DNA of 64,000 bases from Bacteroidota bacterium (lineage in GTDB: Bacteria; Bacteroidota; Bacteroidia; Chitinophagales; Chitinophagaceae): assembly GCA_018268035.1 (NCBI GenBank), contig JAFDXI010000125.1, forward strand, positions 1-64,000. Reading direction: 5' to 3'. Made by a program: the position numbers and the translations under genes. Below the pieces are notes generated by a model that saw only the letters and a program-made list of their open reading frames with translations, had not been told where the DNA came from and made no database searches. Shown here in pieces: positions 17,211-24,747 of this stretch (position 1 is its first letter; every line of letters begins with the position of its first letter).

Positions 17211-17696
17211 ATGAAACGGATACTTTTGATTTTGATTATCATTATAATTGTATTACAATTTTTCAAATCAGAAAAAAATATTCATCCGGGCATTCAGCCA
17301 AATAATATTGCAGCATTATATACAGTACCCGCTGATATTGATTCAATTTTAGTGAAAGCTTGCAATGATTGTCACAGTAATAACAGCCGGTATCCCTGGT
17401 ATAACAATATCCAACCTGTAGCCTGGTGGATGAAAAGCCATATTGATGATGGGAAAGATGAATTGAATTTTGATGAATTTTCAACTTATAGTTTAGCCAG
17501 GCAGTATCATAAACTTGAAGAAATAAAAGAGCAAATTGAAAAAGATGAAATGCCAATTAAATCATATACCATCACTCACGGAGATGCCAGGTTGACCACT
17601 GCTGAAAAAAATACTTTGGTTACATGGAGTGAAGGCATTCGCAAACAAATGGAAACTAAATATCCTAAAGACAGCCTGATAAGAAAACGCAGGTGA
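17211..17696 (+). CDS. Haem-binding-domain protein (Haem_bd family)
   Basis: The 161-aa product has an N-terminal membrane anchor/signal (MKRILLILIIIIIVLQFF) and a periplasmic domain. The only c-type haem motif is CNDCHS (CxxCH) near residue 57. It is followed by NNSRYPWYNNIQPVAWWMKSHIDDGKDELNFDEF, the signature region of the Haem_bd family. It starts 10 bp after gpmI and may be co-transcribed with it. Probably a small membrane-tethered cytochrome; redox partner unknown. Confidence 0.85.
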   Translation: MKRILLILIIIIIVLQFFKSEKNIHPGIQPNNIAALYTVPADIDSILVKACNDCHSNNSRYPWYNNIQPVAWWMKSHIDDGKDELNFDEFSTYSLARQYHKLEEIKEQIEKDEMPIKSYTITHGDARLTTAEKNTLVTWSEGIRKQMETKYPKDSLIRKRR

Positions 17697-17753
17697 TACC
17701 GTTCATCCATTCATTTGATTGTTCTGCAACATAGTTGGTAAATTGAAATAAAA

Positions 17754-17912
17754 ATGATGGACAGGGCAATTACAAACAGGGAGAGAAAAAAATTTACCGA
17801 TGTGTTTGACCCACTTGATATTTTTCCATACTCAATTGCATTGGTAATGATTGCTGCAGAAATTTATATACTGCACCAGTTTGCCACACTCACCCCACAA
17901 CTTTTTTATTAA
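17754..17912 (+). CDS. Possible small membrane protein (52 aa)
   Basis: ATG 17754 (or 17757) opens a 52-residue frame: a charged N-terminus (MMDRAITNRERKKFTDVF) followed by DPLDIFPYSIALVMIAAEIYILHQFATLTPQLFY, which contains one plausible transmembrane helix. The gap between the haem protein and engB would otherwise be empty. The stop is 36 bp before engB. There is no Shine-Dalgarno sequence. The amphipathic-then-hydrophobic layout looks protein-like, but this could be chance. Confidence 0.35.
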   Translation: MMDRAITNRERKKFTDVFDPLDIFPYSIALVMIAAEIYILHQFATLTPQLFY

Positions 17913-17937
17913 TGAAACAGTAGTGCAGGCTGTGATA

Positions 17938-17945
17938 TAAATTTG
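17938..17945 (+). promoter_or_regulatory. Candidate -7 box TAAATTTG of engB
   Basis: It matches TAnnTTTG and ends 3 nt before ATG 17949, which would give a leaderless or nearly leaderless transcript. Confidence 0.35.
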
Positions 17946-17948
17946 CAG

Positions 17949-18608
17949 ATGGTTATTACAAAAGCTGCTTATCTTATTTCAAGTCCTTCAGTTGAAAAAT
18001 GCCCGAAGGCAGACCGGCCAGAATATGCATTCATTGGCAGGAGCAATGTGGGGAAATCATCTCTGATCAATATGCTATGCAACAATGCAAGCCTTGCCAA
18101 AACATCATCAGCCCCAGGGAAAACACAGCTCATTAATCACTATGATATTATTTCTTCTGCAAAACAATCACAGCAAAAACAGGATAAAAAATTCAAATGG
18201 TATTTAGTGGATTTACCAGGATATGGTTATGCAAAGGTTGCTCAGAAGCAACGTAAGCAATGGAGTAAAATGATTGAAGATTATTTGCGCAAAAGAAAAA
18301 ACCTTATCAACATTTTTGTATTGACAGATGCACGTCATGAGCCTCAGAAAAAAGACCTTGAATTTATTGACAGTCTCGGAGAATGGCAATTGCCTTTCAC
18401 AATTATTTTTACAAAAGCAGATAAAGAAAAACCCGGCGCTGTTCAACGCAACGTGCAATTATTTTTTGCTAAGATGAAAGAAAACTGGGAGTTTTTACCG
18501 CCTTTTTTTGTAACAAGCGCCATCAACAAAACCGGCAAAGAAGAAGTGCTTGATTTTATTTATGACTGCAATAAAGAATTTATAGAAAACAAAAATGAAA
18601 GCAATTAA
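17949..18608 (+). CDS. engB: Ribosome-biogenesis GTP-binding protein EngB/YihA
   Basis: A 219-aa GTPase needed for large ribosomal subunit maturation and normal division. G1 GRSNVGKS is at residues 30-37, G2 lies around TSSAPGKTQ, G3 is DLPGYGYAK near 95, G4 is TKADK, and G5 is TSAINKTG. I used ATG 17949, since the upstream TTG at 17943 is unlikely. It converges with ftsK across a short AT palindrome. Confidence 0.95.
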   Translation: MVITKAAYLISSPSVEKCPKADRPEYAFIGRSNVGKSSLINMLCNNASLAKTSSAPGKTQLINHYDIISSAKQSQQKQDKKFKWYLVDLPGYGYAKVAQKQRKQWSKMIEDYLRKRKNLINIFVLTDARHEPQKKDLEFIDSLGEWQLPFTIIFTKADKEKPGAVQRNVQLFFAKMKENWEFLPPFFVTSAINKTGKEEVLDFIYDCNKEFIENKNESN

Positions 18609-18611
18609 AAT

Positions 18612-18627
18612 CAATATTATAATATTG
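18612..18627. repeat. 16-bp perfect AT-rich palindrome between engB and ftsK
   Basis: CAATATTATAATATTG is self-complementary and sits in the 36-bp gap between the two convergent stop codons. It may be a weak bidirectional transcription end or merely AT-rich sequence. Confidence 0.4.
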
Positions 18628-18644
18628 TAGCAAAGCTTCATTTC

Positions 18645-21260
18645 TTAAATCATATCCAGTTTTTCGTTTAATTCAGCTTCAGTTTTTATATAAACATCCC
18701 TTGCTTTACTACCGAGGTTGGGACCTACAATACCAGCTTGTTCCAACTGATCCATCAACCTTCCTGCCCGGTTATAACCAAGTTTCATACGGCGTTGTAT
18801 CAAAGAGGTGGAGCCCATTTGATTTTGTACAATCAATCGCGCAGCTTCTTCAAACAAAGGATCCCTGTCACTCAGATCAAAGTCTTTGCCTTCCATTTCT
18901 TTTTCATCCACATATTCCGGCAATTGAAAAGCCTGTGGATAGCCCTGTTGATCACTGATAAATTCGCAAACTTTTTCCACTTCAGGTGTATCAACAAAAG
19001 CACATTGCAAACGGGTAAGTTCGCCATTATAACTGATGAGCATATCGCCTTTACCAATCAATTGTTCAGCGCCACCTGTATCAAGGATGGTGCGGCTGTC
19101 AATTTTTGAAGACACTTTAAATGCTATACGTGCAGGGAAATTGGCTTTGATCGTACCAGTGATAATATTTACAGAAGGCCTTTGTGTAGCAATAATCAAA
19201 TGTATGCCTACTGCTCTTGCCAACTGTGCCAACCGGGCAATTGGTAATTCTATTTCTTTACCTGCTGTCATGATCAGGTCTGCAAACTCATCAATCACTA
19301 AAACAATAAAAGGCAAAAACTCGTGTCCTTTCTGTGGGTTGAGTTTTCTGTTGACAAATTTTTCGTTGTATTCTTTTATGTTGCGGCAGCCTGCTTCTTT
19401 CAACAAGTCATACCGGATATCCATTAATGTAGCCAACGCATTTAAAGTATGCACTACTTTTTTTGTATCAGTAATGATAGGCTCTTCTTCGCCGGGAAGT
19501 TTGGCAAGAAAATGTCTTTCAATAACACGATATAAACTTAATTCAACTTTTTTGGGATCAACCAAAATCAGTTTTAATTGAGATGGATGTTTTTTATACA
19601 ACAATGAAACCAGCAGGGTATTGATACCAACAGATTTACCCTGGCCGGTAGCGCCCGCCATCAGTAAGTGAGGCATTGTAGCGAGATCAACAATGAAATT
19701 TTCGTTATCAATTTTTTTACCAATAGCTATCGGAAGTGAGAAATTATTATTCTGAAATTTTTCTGATGACAAGAGTGTTTTCATACTCACCACTGTCTTG
19801 CGGACATTCGGCACTTCGATACCCACAGTACCACGGCCTGGTATTGGCGCAATGATGCGTATGCCCAATGCAGCAAGGCTTAAAGCAATATCATCTTCAA
19901 GGTTTTTAATACGGCTGATGCGCACACCGGGTGCTGGTACAATTTCATACAGCGTAACTGTTGGCCCAACAGTTGCGCTGATGCGCTGAATCTGTATATC
20001 GTAATTTTTTAAAGTTGAAATAATCTGGTTTTTGTTGGCTTCAAGTTCGGCAGGGTCATGCACTATTTTATCAGTGCCATGAGTTTCCAGCAAATCAAGC
20101 GATGGATATTTATAATGACTCAGGTCAAGCGTTGGTTCATAATTAACCGAAAGCCTGTCATTGTTGGCTGATTGTTCTTCTAATTCGGTTACCGGTTGCG
20201 GAATATCTTCAGATAATTCCACACTTTCATTTTCCATCGGGCCTTTTATTTCCAACTCAACTTCATTTTCAGCAGGTGTATTTTTTTTTGGTTTGGATAC
20301 AACAATATTTTCATCAATATGCAATTCTTTTGCACCAGAATCCACAGAAGTATCTTCAGTTTCAGCAGTCATCTCCTGGCTTGTGTTTTTTTCAATAAGG
20401 CCAAGTTGTTCACCATTAGTTTCAACATTGCTATCCGGCATGATCACCACCACATTGCCATCATTATTTTTCAGCCTGTTATTGTTGGTCAATACATTCT
20501 CTTCTTCAGCAGAAAACTTTTCATTTATGGTCATCCCGCTATCATCCGGCACATAGTAAGAAGCATCATATTCTTTATTGAACGTATCGTCTGACTCTGG
20601 TTTTATCTCTACTTCAGTTGCCGGTTTTTTGAAAGGAAGATTTACTTTTTTAGGAACACGGAATGTGGGGTTGAACCTCCAGATAATATATGCTAAAAAG
20701 GTGAGAATAATTATTGCGCCTGTACCAAATTTGCCGAGCAAATTAGTAAGCCAGTCAACCATCAAATCACCGGCTGCACCACCCCATGCAAAATTTCTTC
20801 CAAAGAAAAAAGAAAAAACAACACTGAATACAATTAACCCTGCAATCAGGTAACGCAGGTTGCGTGATAAGCTGAAAATCTTTTTTCCAAATAAAAGGTT
20901 TACACCTAAAACAAAAAAGAAAGTGCAGAATAAAAATGAAGCAATACCAAAACCATCATACATGAACACGTAAGACATGAATGCTCCCAACACACCAAGC
21001 AAATTGTCCACATGCACATCTTTTTTAAATAATATACCAATACCAGATGCAACTTTATCCTGGTCTTGTTGCCAAGTAAAGAAATAAGATATAAAAGCAA
21101 CAAAAAGAAAAATGGCAATGAGTAAACATACTGCACCAATAATTTTTGTAGTGCGTTCATCTTTCACCACTTCTTTTACTGTGACACCGGATTCTTTATC
21201 CGGGTTCAGCTTTTCTGCACTCGGTGTTTTAACAACTGATTTTTTTAACCTGTTCGCCAT
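18645..21260 (-). CDS. ftsK: DNA translocase FtsK/SpoIIIE
   Basis: An 871-aa membrane-anchored pump that moves chromosome termini through the closing septum. About four hydrophobic helices lie in the first 190 residues. An acidic, low-complexity linker (about 215-380) follows, then the alpha domain and the beta motor with Walker A GATGQGKSVG near residue 537 and Walker B IVLVIDEFADLI. ATQRPS follows in the motor. The C-terminal winged-helix gamma domain (FEEAARLIVQNQMGSTSLIQRRMKLGYNRAGRLMDQLE) reads KOPS-like sites. Length is typical for Bacteroidota. Confidence 0.97.
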   Translation of the reverse strand: MANRLKKSVVKTPSAEKLNPDKESGVTVKEVVKDERTTKIIGAVCLLIAIFLFVAFISYFFTWQQDQDKVASGIGILFKKDVHVDNLLGVLGAFMSYVFMYDGFGIASFLFCTFFFVLGVNLLFGKKIFSLSRNLRYLIAGLIVFSVVFSFFFGRNFAWGGAAGDLMVDWLTNLLGKFGTGAIIILTFLAYIIWRFNPTFRVPKKVNLPFKKPATEVEIKPESDDTFNKEYDASYYVPDDSGMTINEKFSAEEENVLTNNNRLKNNDGNVVVIMPDSNVETNGEQLGLIEKNTSQEMTAETEDTSVDSGAKELHIDENIVVSKPKKNTPAENEVELEIKGPMENESVELSEDIPQPVTELEEQSANNDRLSVNYEPTLDLSHYKYPSLDLLETHGTDKIVHDPAELEANKNQIISTLKNYDIQIQRISATVGPTVTLYEIVPAPGVRISRIKNLEDDIALSLAALGIRIIAPIPGRGTVGIEVPNVRKTVVSMKTLLSSEKFQNNNFSLPIAIGKKIDNENFIVDLATMPHLLMAGATGQGKSVGINTLLVSLLYKKHPSQLKLILVDPKKVELSLYRVIERHFLAKLPGEEEPIITDTKKVVHTLNALATLMDIRYDLLKEAGCRNIKEYNEKFVNRKLNPQKGHEFLPFIVLVIDEFADLIMTAGKEIELPIARLAQLARAVGIHLIIATQRPSVNIITGTIKANFPARIAFKVSSKIDSRTILDTGGAEQLIGKGDMLISYNGELTRLQCAFVDTPEVEKVCEFISDQQGYPQAFQLPEYVDEKEMEGKDFDLSDRDPLFEEAARLIVQNQMGSTSLIQRRMKLGYNRAGRLMDQLEQAGIVGPNLGSKARDVYIKTEAELNEKLDMI

Positions 21261-21274
21261 AATAATTACAGTCG

Positions 21275-21282
21275 CAAATATA
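21275..21282 (-). promoter_or_regulatory. Candidate -7 box TATATTTG of ftsK
   Basis: It fully matches TAnnTTTG on the minus strand and ends 14 nt before the ATG. No -33 match was seen. Confidence 0.4.
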
Positions 21283-21394
21283 ACGGAGTTGAAGTTGGTG
21301 ATATTATTTGAAAAGCAGTTGTGTATAATCCATGCAGCAGAAAATATTTATTAACAGGGGAAAACCTGCAATCAAATCAGAATCTAAAAATTAA

Positions 21395-23335
21395 TCATCT
21401 TATTAAAACCAAAGTGCCTTTCTTTATTAATAGAGACTGATCTATAGAAGAAATACCGGCAGCCACCCACACATAAGTGCCGGATGGTTGAGGCATCCCA
21501 TTAACAGTTCCATCCCATCCTTTTGAAGGGTCCTTTGTAGAGAAAATGAGCTGACCCCACCTGTTATAAATATTAAAATACCTGATGGTTGTAATGCCGA
21601 CAGGAATAATCCTAAACTTATCATTTAAACCATCACCATTGGGTGTAAATGCAGTGGGTACATATATTTCAGGACCTTTCACCACTTTCAGATGAATAGT
21701 ATCTGATGTGGCACAACCTACCGGAGTTGATGCAGTTAATGTATATGTTATATCATTATTTAAAGTGGTGATTGGATTGAATATATGTGCATCACTTAAA
21801 CCGGTTGGAGGAAACCATGAATAGAATTCACCACCGCTTGCATTCAATTGAAATGGATAACCCTGAAGAATTGTTGTATCATTACCTGCAAAAGCATTTG
21901 TTCCATAAATGATAACAGGATTAATAATTGTATCTGAAATGCAACCATTGTTTGCAACAGCTACCAGTGAAACATTATATGTTCCGGGTTGTAAAAAAAT
22001 ATGCGTCGGATTTTCATCCGTTGAAAAACTATTATCACCAAAATTCCAATACCATTGTTTAATATGAATTGTATCGTTTAGATTAGATGCATCTAATGGA
22101 ATAGGAGAATCTTTACAACCATCAGATTTTGTGAAACTGATTGCCGGGCTTTGCAACACCTCAAGATGTTTTGAAACAGTATCCGAAGCACAACCTTCTT
22201 TTGTTTTTACAAAAAGTTTCACATCATAATCTCCTAAAGGATAATCTATAGGTACAGGTGACTGATCTGATGAAAACTGTCCATTGCCAAGATCCCAATA
22301 CCAGTAATTCAATGTGCCGGCAATAACTGTGGAAGCATCACTAAAAATAACAGAGCGGCCGGTGCATAATGGTGAATCAACAGTTGAAAAATCAGCTACA
22401 GGAAAAGAGCTGATGACAACCTGTTTTTTAAATGTATCGGACTTGCAACCATCGCCACTCAAAACATTTAATGTCACATCATAAATGCCTGGTGCAGCAA
22501 AATTGTGTGCAGGCGGGTTTTTTTCTGTTGAGGTGGTACCATCACCAAAATTCCAATACCAGTTTGCAATTGAACCAAAAGAAACAGAACTGTCAAGAAA
22601 AGTGAGAGGTGTGCCAATGCAGGTATTTGGGTGTGGTGCCAACTTAAAATTTGCATTTAATGAAGTACACATTTGTTGAACGTTGACAGAGCCGCCGGTG
22701 GCTGAAGTAAAACCCCAATACACCATAGGATTATTATTAAAAATATCAGCAACGATATTTTTCTGAATAGCCAGTCTTCTAATACCATCCATACTTACTA
22801 TCAAAGAATCTGTATCAGGCTGCCAGTTCACTTCCAGGATGTGAAATTTGCAATCCTCAATATTATCGTTTCCTGACAATGCAGTAACAGGACCTGCAAG
22901 ATTATTAGAAGATAAATGATCAAGATCACCATTTGCCTGTATAGCAATATGATCATAAGCAGGGTCATGATCATCAAAATTCTGATAAGTATCAATAGTT
23001 ACACCTAAAGATGGGACAACACCACCAAAACCAAGGCCAGCCCCAACAGTGCCAAGGCTCGTACTGATGGGCTGCAATACAAAAGCGATTCCATCTGCAC
23101 CCCCAACATCAAGGCAACCTAAATTCACATTAAAGAAAAAGTCAAAAGGCATTGTTATATCAATTTTATTCTTATTCCATATTGAGCCGGATTGAAATTC
23201 AATATCTTTAGTGAGGGTATAACAATGACAATTATCCTGGATTGCACTACCATTTAAAACATAAGGACTTTGTGCGTTTGCATCAATGACAAACAACAAA
23301 AACAGTTGTATTAAAAAGCAGAATTTTCTCAACAT
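21395..23335 (-). CDS. Secreted L-type-lectin/PKD protein with T9SS type B sorting domain
   Basis: A 646-aa surface or secreted protein. The signal peptide ends near DANAQ. Residues about 25-230 form a legume-lectin-like jelly roll (GGADGIAFVLQPISTSLG, GLGFGGVVPSLGVTIDTYQN, DHIAIQANGD). Three PKD repeats follow, each with a YWNFGDG-type core, then an Ig-like module. The last 90 residues are a CHU_C/type B Por-secretion domain (PTAFTPNGDGLNDKFRI, IYNRWGQLIFST, WDGTVNGMPQPSGTYVW). Such proteins are exported by the type IX system, and glycan binding or adhesion is the likely role. It has its own promoter box and stands alone. Confidence 0.88.
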   Translation of the reverse strand: MLRKFCFLIQLFLLFVIDANAQSPYVLNGSAIQDNCHCYTLTKDIEFQSGSIWNKNKIDITMPFDFFFNVNLGCLDVGGADGIAFVLQPISTSLGTVGAGLGFGGVVPSLGVTIDTYQNFDDHDPAYDHIAIQANGDLDHLSSNNLAGPVTALSGNDNIEDCKFHILEVNWQPDTDSLIVSMDGIRRLAIQKNIVADIFNNNPMVYWGFTSATGGSVNVQQMCTSLNANFKLAPHPNTCIGTPLTFLDSSVSFGSIANWYWNFGDGTTSTEKNPPAHNFAAPGIYDVTLNVLSGDGCKSDTFKKQVVISSFPVADFSTVDSPLCTGRSVIFSDASTVIAGTLNYWYWDLGNGQFSSDQSPVPIDYPLGDYDVKLFVKTKEGCASDTVSKHLEVLQSPAISFTKSDGCKDSPIPLDASNLNDTIHIKQWYWNFGDNSFSTDENPTHIFLQPGTYNVSLVAVANNGCISDTIINPVIIYGTNAFAGNDTTILQGYPFQLNASGGEFYSWFPPTGLSDAHIFNPITTLNNDITYTLTASTPVGCATSDTIHLKVVKGPEIYVPTAFTPNGDGLNDKFRIIPVGITTIRYFNIYNRWGQLIFSTKDPSKGWDGTVNGMPQPSGTYVWVAAGISSIDQSLLIKKGTLVLIR

Positions 23336-23345
23336 TTGAAAATAA

Positions 23346-23353
23346 CAAAACTA
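23346..23353 (-). promoter_or_regulatory. Candidate -7 box TAGTTTTG of the lectin/PKD gene
   Basis: A full TAnnTTTG match on the minus strand, 10 nt before ATG 23335, implying a leader of only a few bases. Confidence 0.35.
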
Positions 23354-23506
23354 TTTTCAACAAAAAATATTTTGTTCACTCAAGTTCAGCTATAATTTTA
23401 ATATCTCCAATGATCAGCATATAGATATCAAAATAGATCCTCTGTTTTTCTATTTGTATTTTTGATGCAACAAAATTGGATTAAACATAACCCGGTATAA
23501 AATGAA

Positions 23507-23537
23507 GAGGGGCTGATTCAGATTGAACCAACCCCTC
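23507..23537 (-). terminator. Probable terminator of the bamA-skp operon
   Basis: GAGGGG (23507-23512) pairs with CCCCTC (23532-23537), and TTCA/TGAA nest inside. It lies 25 bp beyond the second skp stop. The T-run on the minus strand is imperfect (TTCATTTTAT). Confidence 0.55.
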
Positions 23538-23561
23538 AAAAAATTTGTATTGAATATGCGC

Positions 23562-24158
23562 TTAGTTTTTACCGGACGCAGCACCTGCATCATTTAAAGC
23601 CTGGTTGGGATCAACCAATAAACCTGGAGGCAAAGTCACATTCATTTCTTTTGCTACCAAAGGAAACATGTTCTCGATTGGGAAACCAACTTCATAACTA
23701 TCCGGTTTTAAAATCAAATTATACTTCTTTGTTGTTAATACTTTTTTATAAGCAGCCACCACTTTCTGGTAAAGCGGTGCTGAAAGATTACTACGATACT
23801 GGTCAGATTTGTTCTGAGCAATTTGCTGCCAATATGTAAGCTGCATACCCATTTGTTGTTTTTGCTGGTTGTTATAATCCATCACACTTTTAGGAATACT
23901 TCCTTTAGCTGAGTCAGCCTGAAGTGTACTGTCCAGACGGTGCCATTCACTCAGGTAAACCTGATATTCACTACCTAAAGTATCCCTCTCATATAACTGA
24001 GTTAAACTATCAACAGCACGGTAATCGGGAAGGGCACGTACCATTAAATCAATATCGAAAACTCCAACTTTAAAAGCTGAGCCTGTTTGGGCGTTTATTT
24101 TTGAACCCCCAAAACTTAAAGCAGTAACACAAACTGCTGCTAAAAGAACCTTCTTCAT
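23562..24158 (-). CDS. OmpH/Skp family periplasmic chaperone (second copy)
   Basis: The 198-aa product has signal peptide MKKVLLAAVCVTALSFG... ending near NAQT, then a strand (FKVGVFDIDLMVRALPDYRAVDSL) and a long helical arm. It closes with a strand pair (YNLILKPDSYEVGFPIENMFPLVAKEMNV) and an Ala/Asn-rich tail. It is the more diverged of two adjacent Skp-like proteins; Skp trimers hold unfolded outer-membrane proteins for BamA. It is last in the minus-strand run nadK-DUF6089-uppS-bamA-skp-skp, 27 bp after its paralogue. Confidence 0.85.
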   Translation of the reverse strand: MKKVLLAAVCVTALSFGGSKINAQTGSAFKVGVFDIDLMVRALPDYRAVDSLTQLYERDTLGSEYQVYLSEWHRLDSTLQADSAKGSIPKSVMDYNNQQKQQMGMQLTYWQQIAQNKSDQYRSNLSAPLYQKVVAAYKKVLTTKKYNLILKPDSYEVGFPIENMFPLVAKEMNVTLPPGLLVDPNQALNDAGAASGKN

Positions 24159-24185
24159 TTTTTTATTTGTTTGTTTTATTGGTGT

Positions 24186-24701
24186 TTAATTTTTTATACC
24201 CAATTGTTGCAGTATGTCATTACTACGGTCTAATTTGGGGTCGGCAAATATAACAGTAATTCCTTCACTTTTATCGAGCACAAAATCATAACCATGAGCT
24301 ACTGCCATTTTTTGAACAGCATTATAAACTTTATCCTGAATGGGCTTAACAATTCTTTCCCTTTCAGTAAATAAATCACCGTTATAACCGAATCTTTTTT
24401 TCTGCAGGTCTCTCAATTCCTTTTCTTTATTATACAATTCGTCTTCCCTCTTCTTTTTCAAATCATCACTCAACATATACTGTTCAGCATCATAATTTTT
24501 ATACATGTCATTCAGCTGAGCCTGCAGGTTGTCAATTTCTTTTTGCCATTGGTCACTGATAGCCTGTAACTTTTTATCTGCATCCTGGTATTCAGGCATT
24601 TTGCTTAAGATATATTTAGTATCAATGATGGCATATTTCTGTGCCTGGCTACTTATTGAAAAAGCCACTGCGAGCACTGCTATAAAAACTATCTTCTTCA
24701 T
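24186..24701 (-). CDS. skp: OmpH/Skp family periplasmic chaperone (first copy)
   Basis: A 171-aa exported protein: signal peptide to about SSQAQ, YAIIDTKYILSKMPEYQDADKKLQAISDQW at the start of the body, a charged coiled-coil tentacle (about residues 45-110), and a C-terminal core YDFVLDKSEGITVIFADPKLDRSNDILQQLGI. This layout matches canonical Bacteroidota OmpH. It lies 46 bp after bamA and is probably in the same transcript. Confidence 0.92.
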   Translation of the reverse strand: MKKIVFIAVLAVAFSISSQAQKYAIIDTKYILSKMPEYQDADKKLQAISDQWQKEIDNLQAQLNDMYKNYDAEQYMLSDDLKKKREDELYNKEKELRDLQKKRFGYNGDLFTERERIVKPIQDKVYNAVQKMAVAHGYDFVLDKSEGITVIFADPKLDRSNDILQQLGIKN

Positions 24702-24747
24702 GACAATAAAATTTGGTGATTTTTAATTTTTACCTGTTAAATGTAAA

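Noticed and set aside
18612-18627. AT palindrome as a strong terminator or recombination site
   Set aside because: Only A/T pairs except the ends and no T-run; it is more likely chance AT-rich sequence or a weak end signal.
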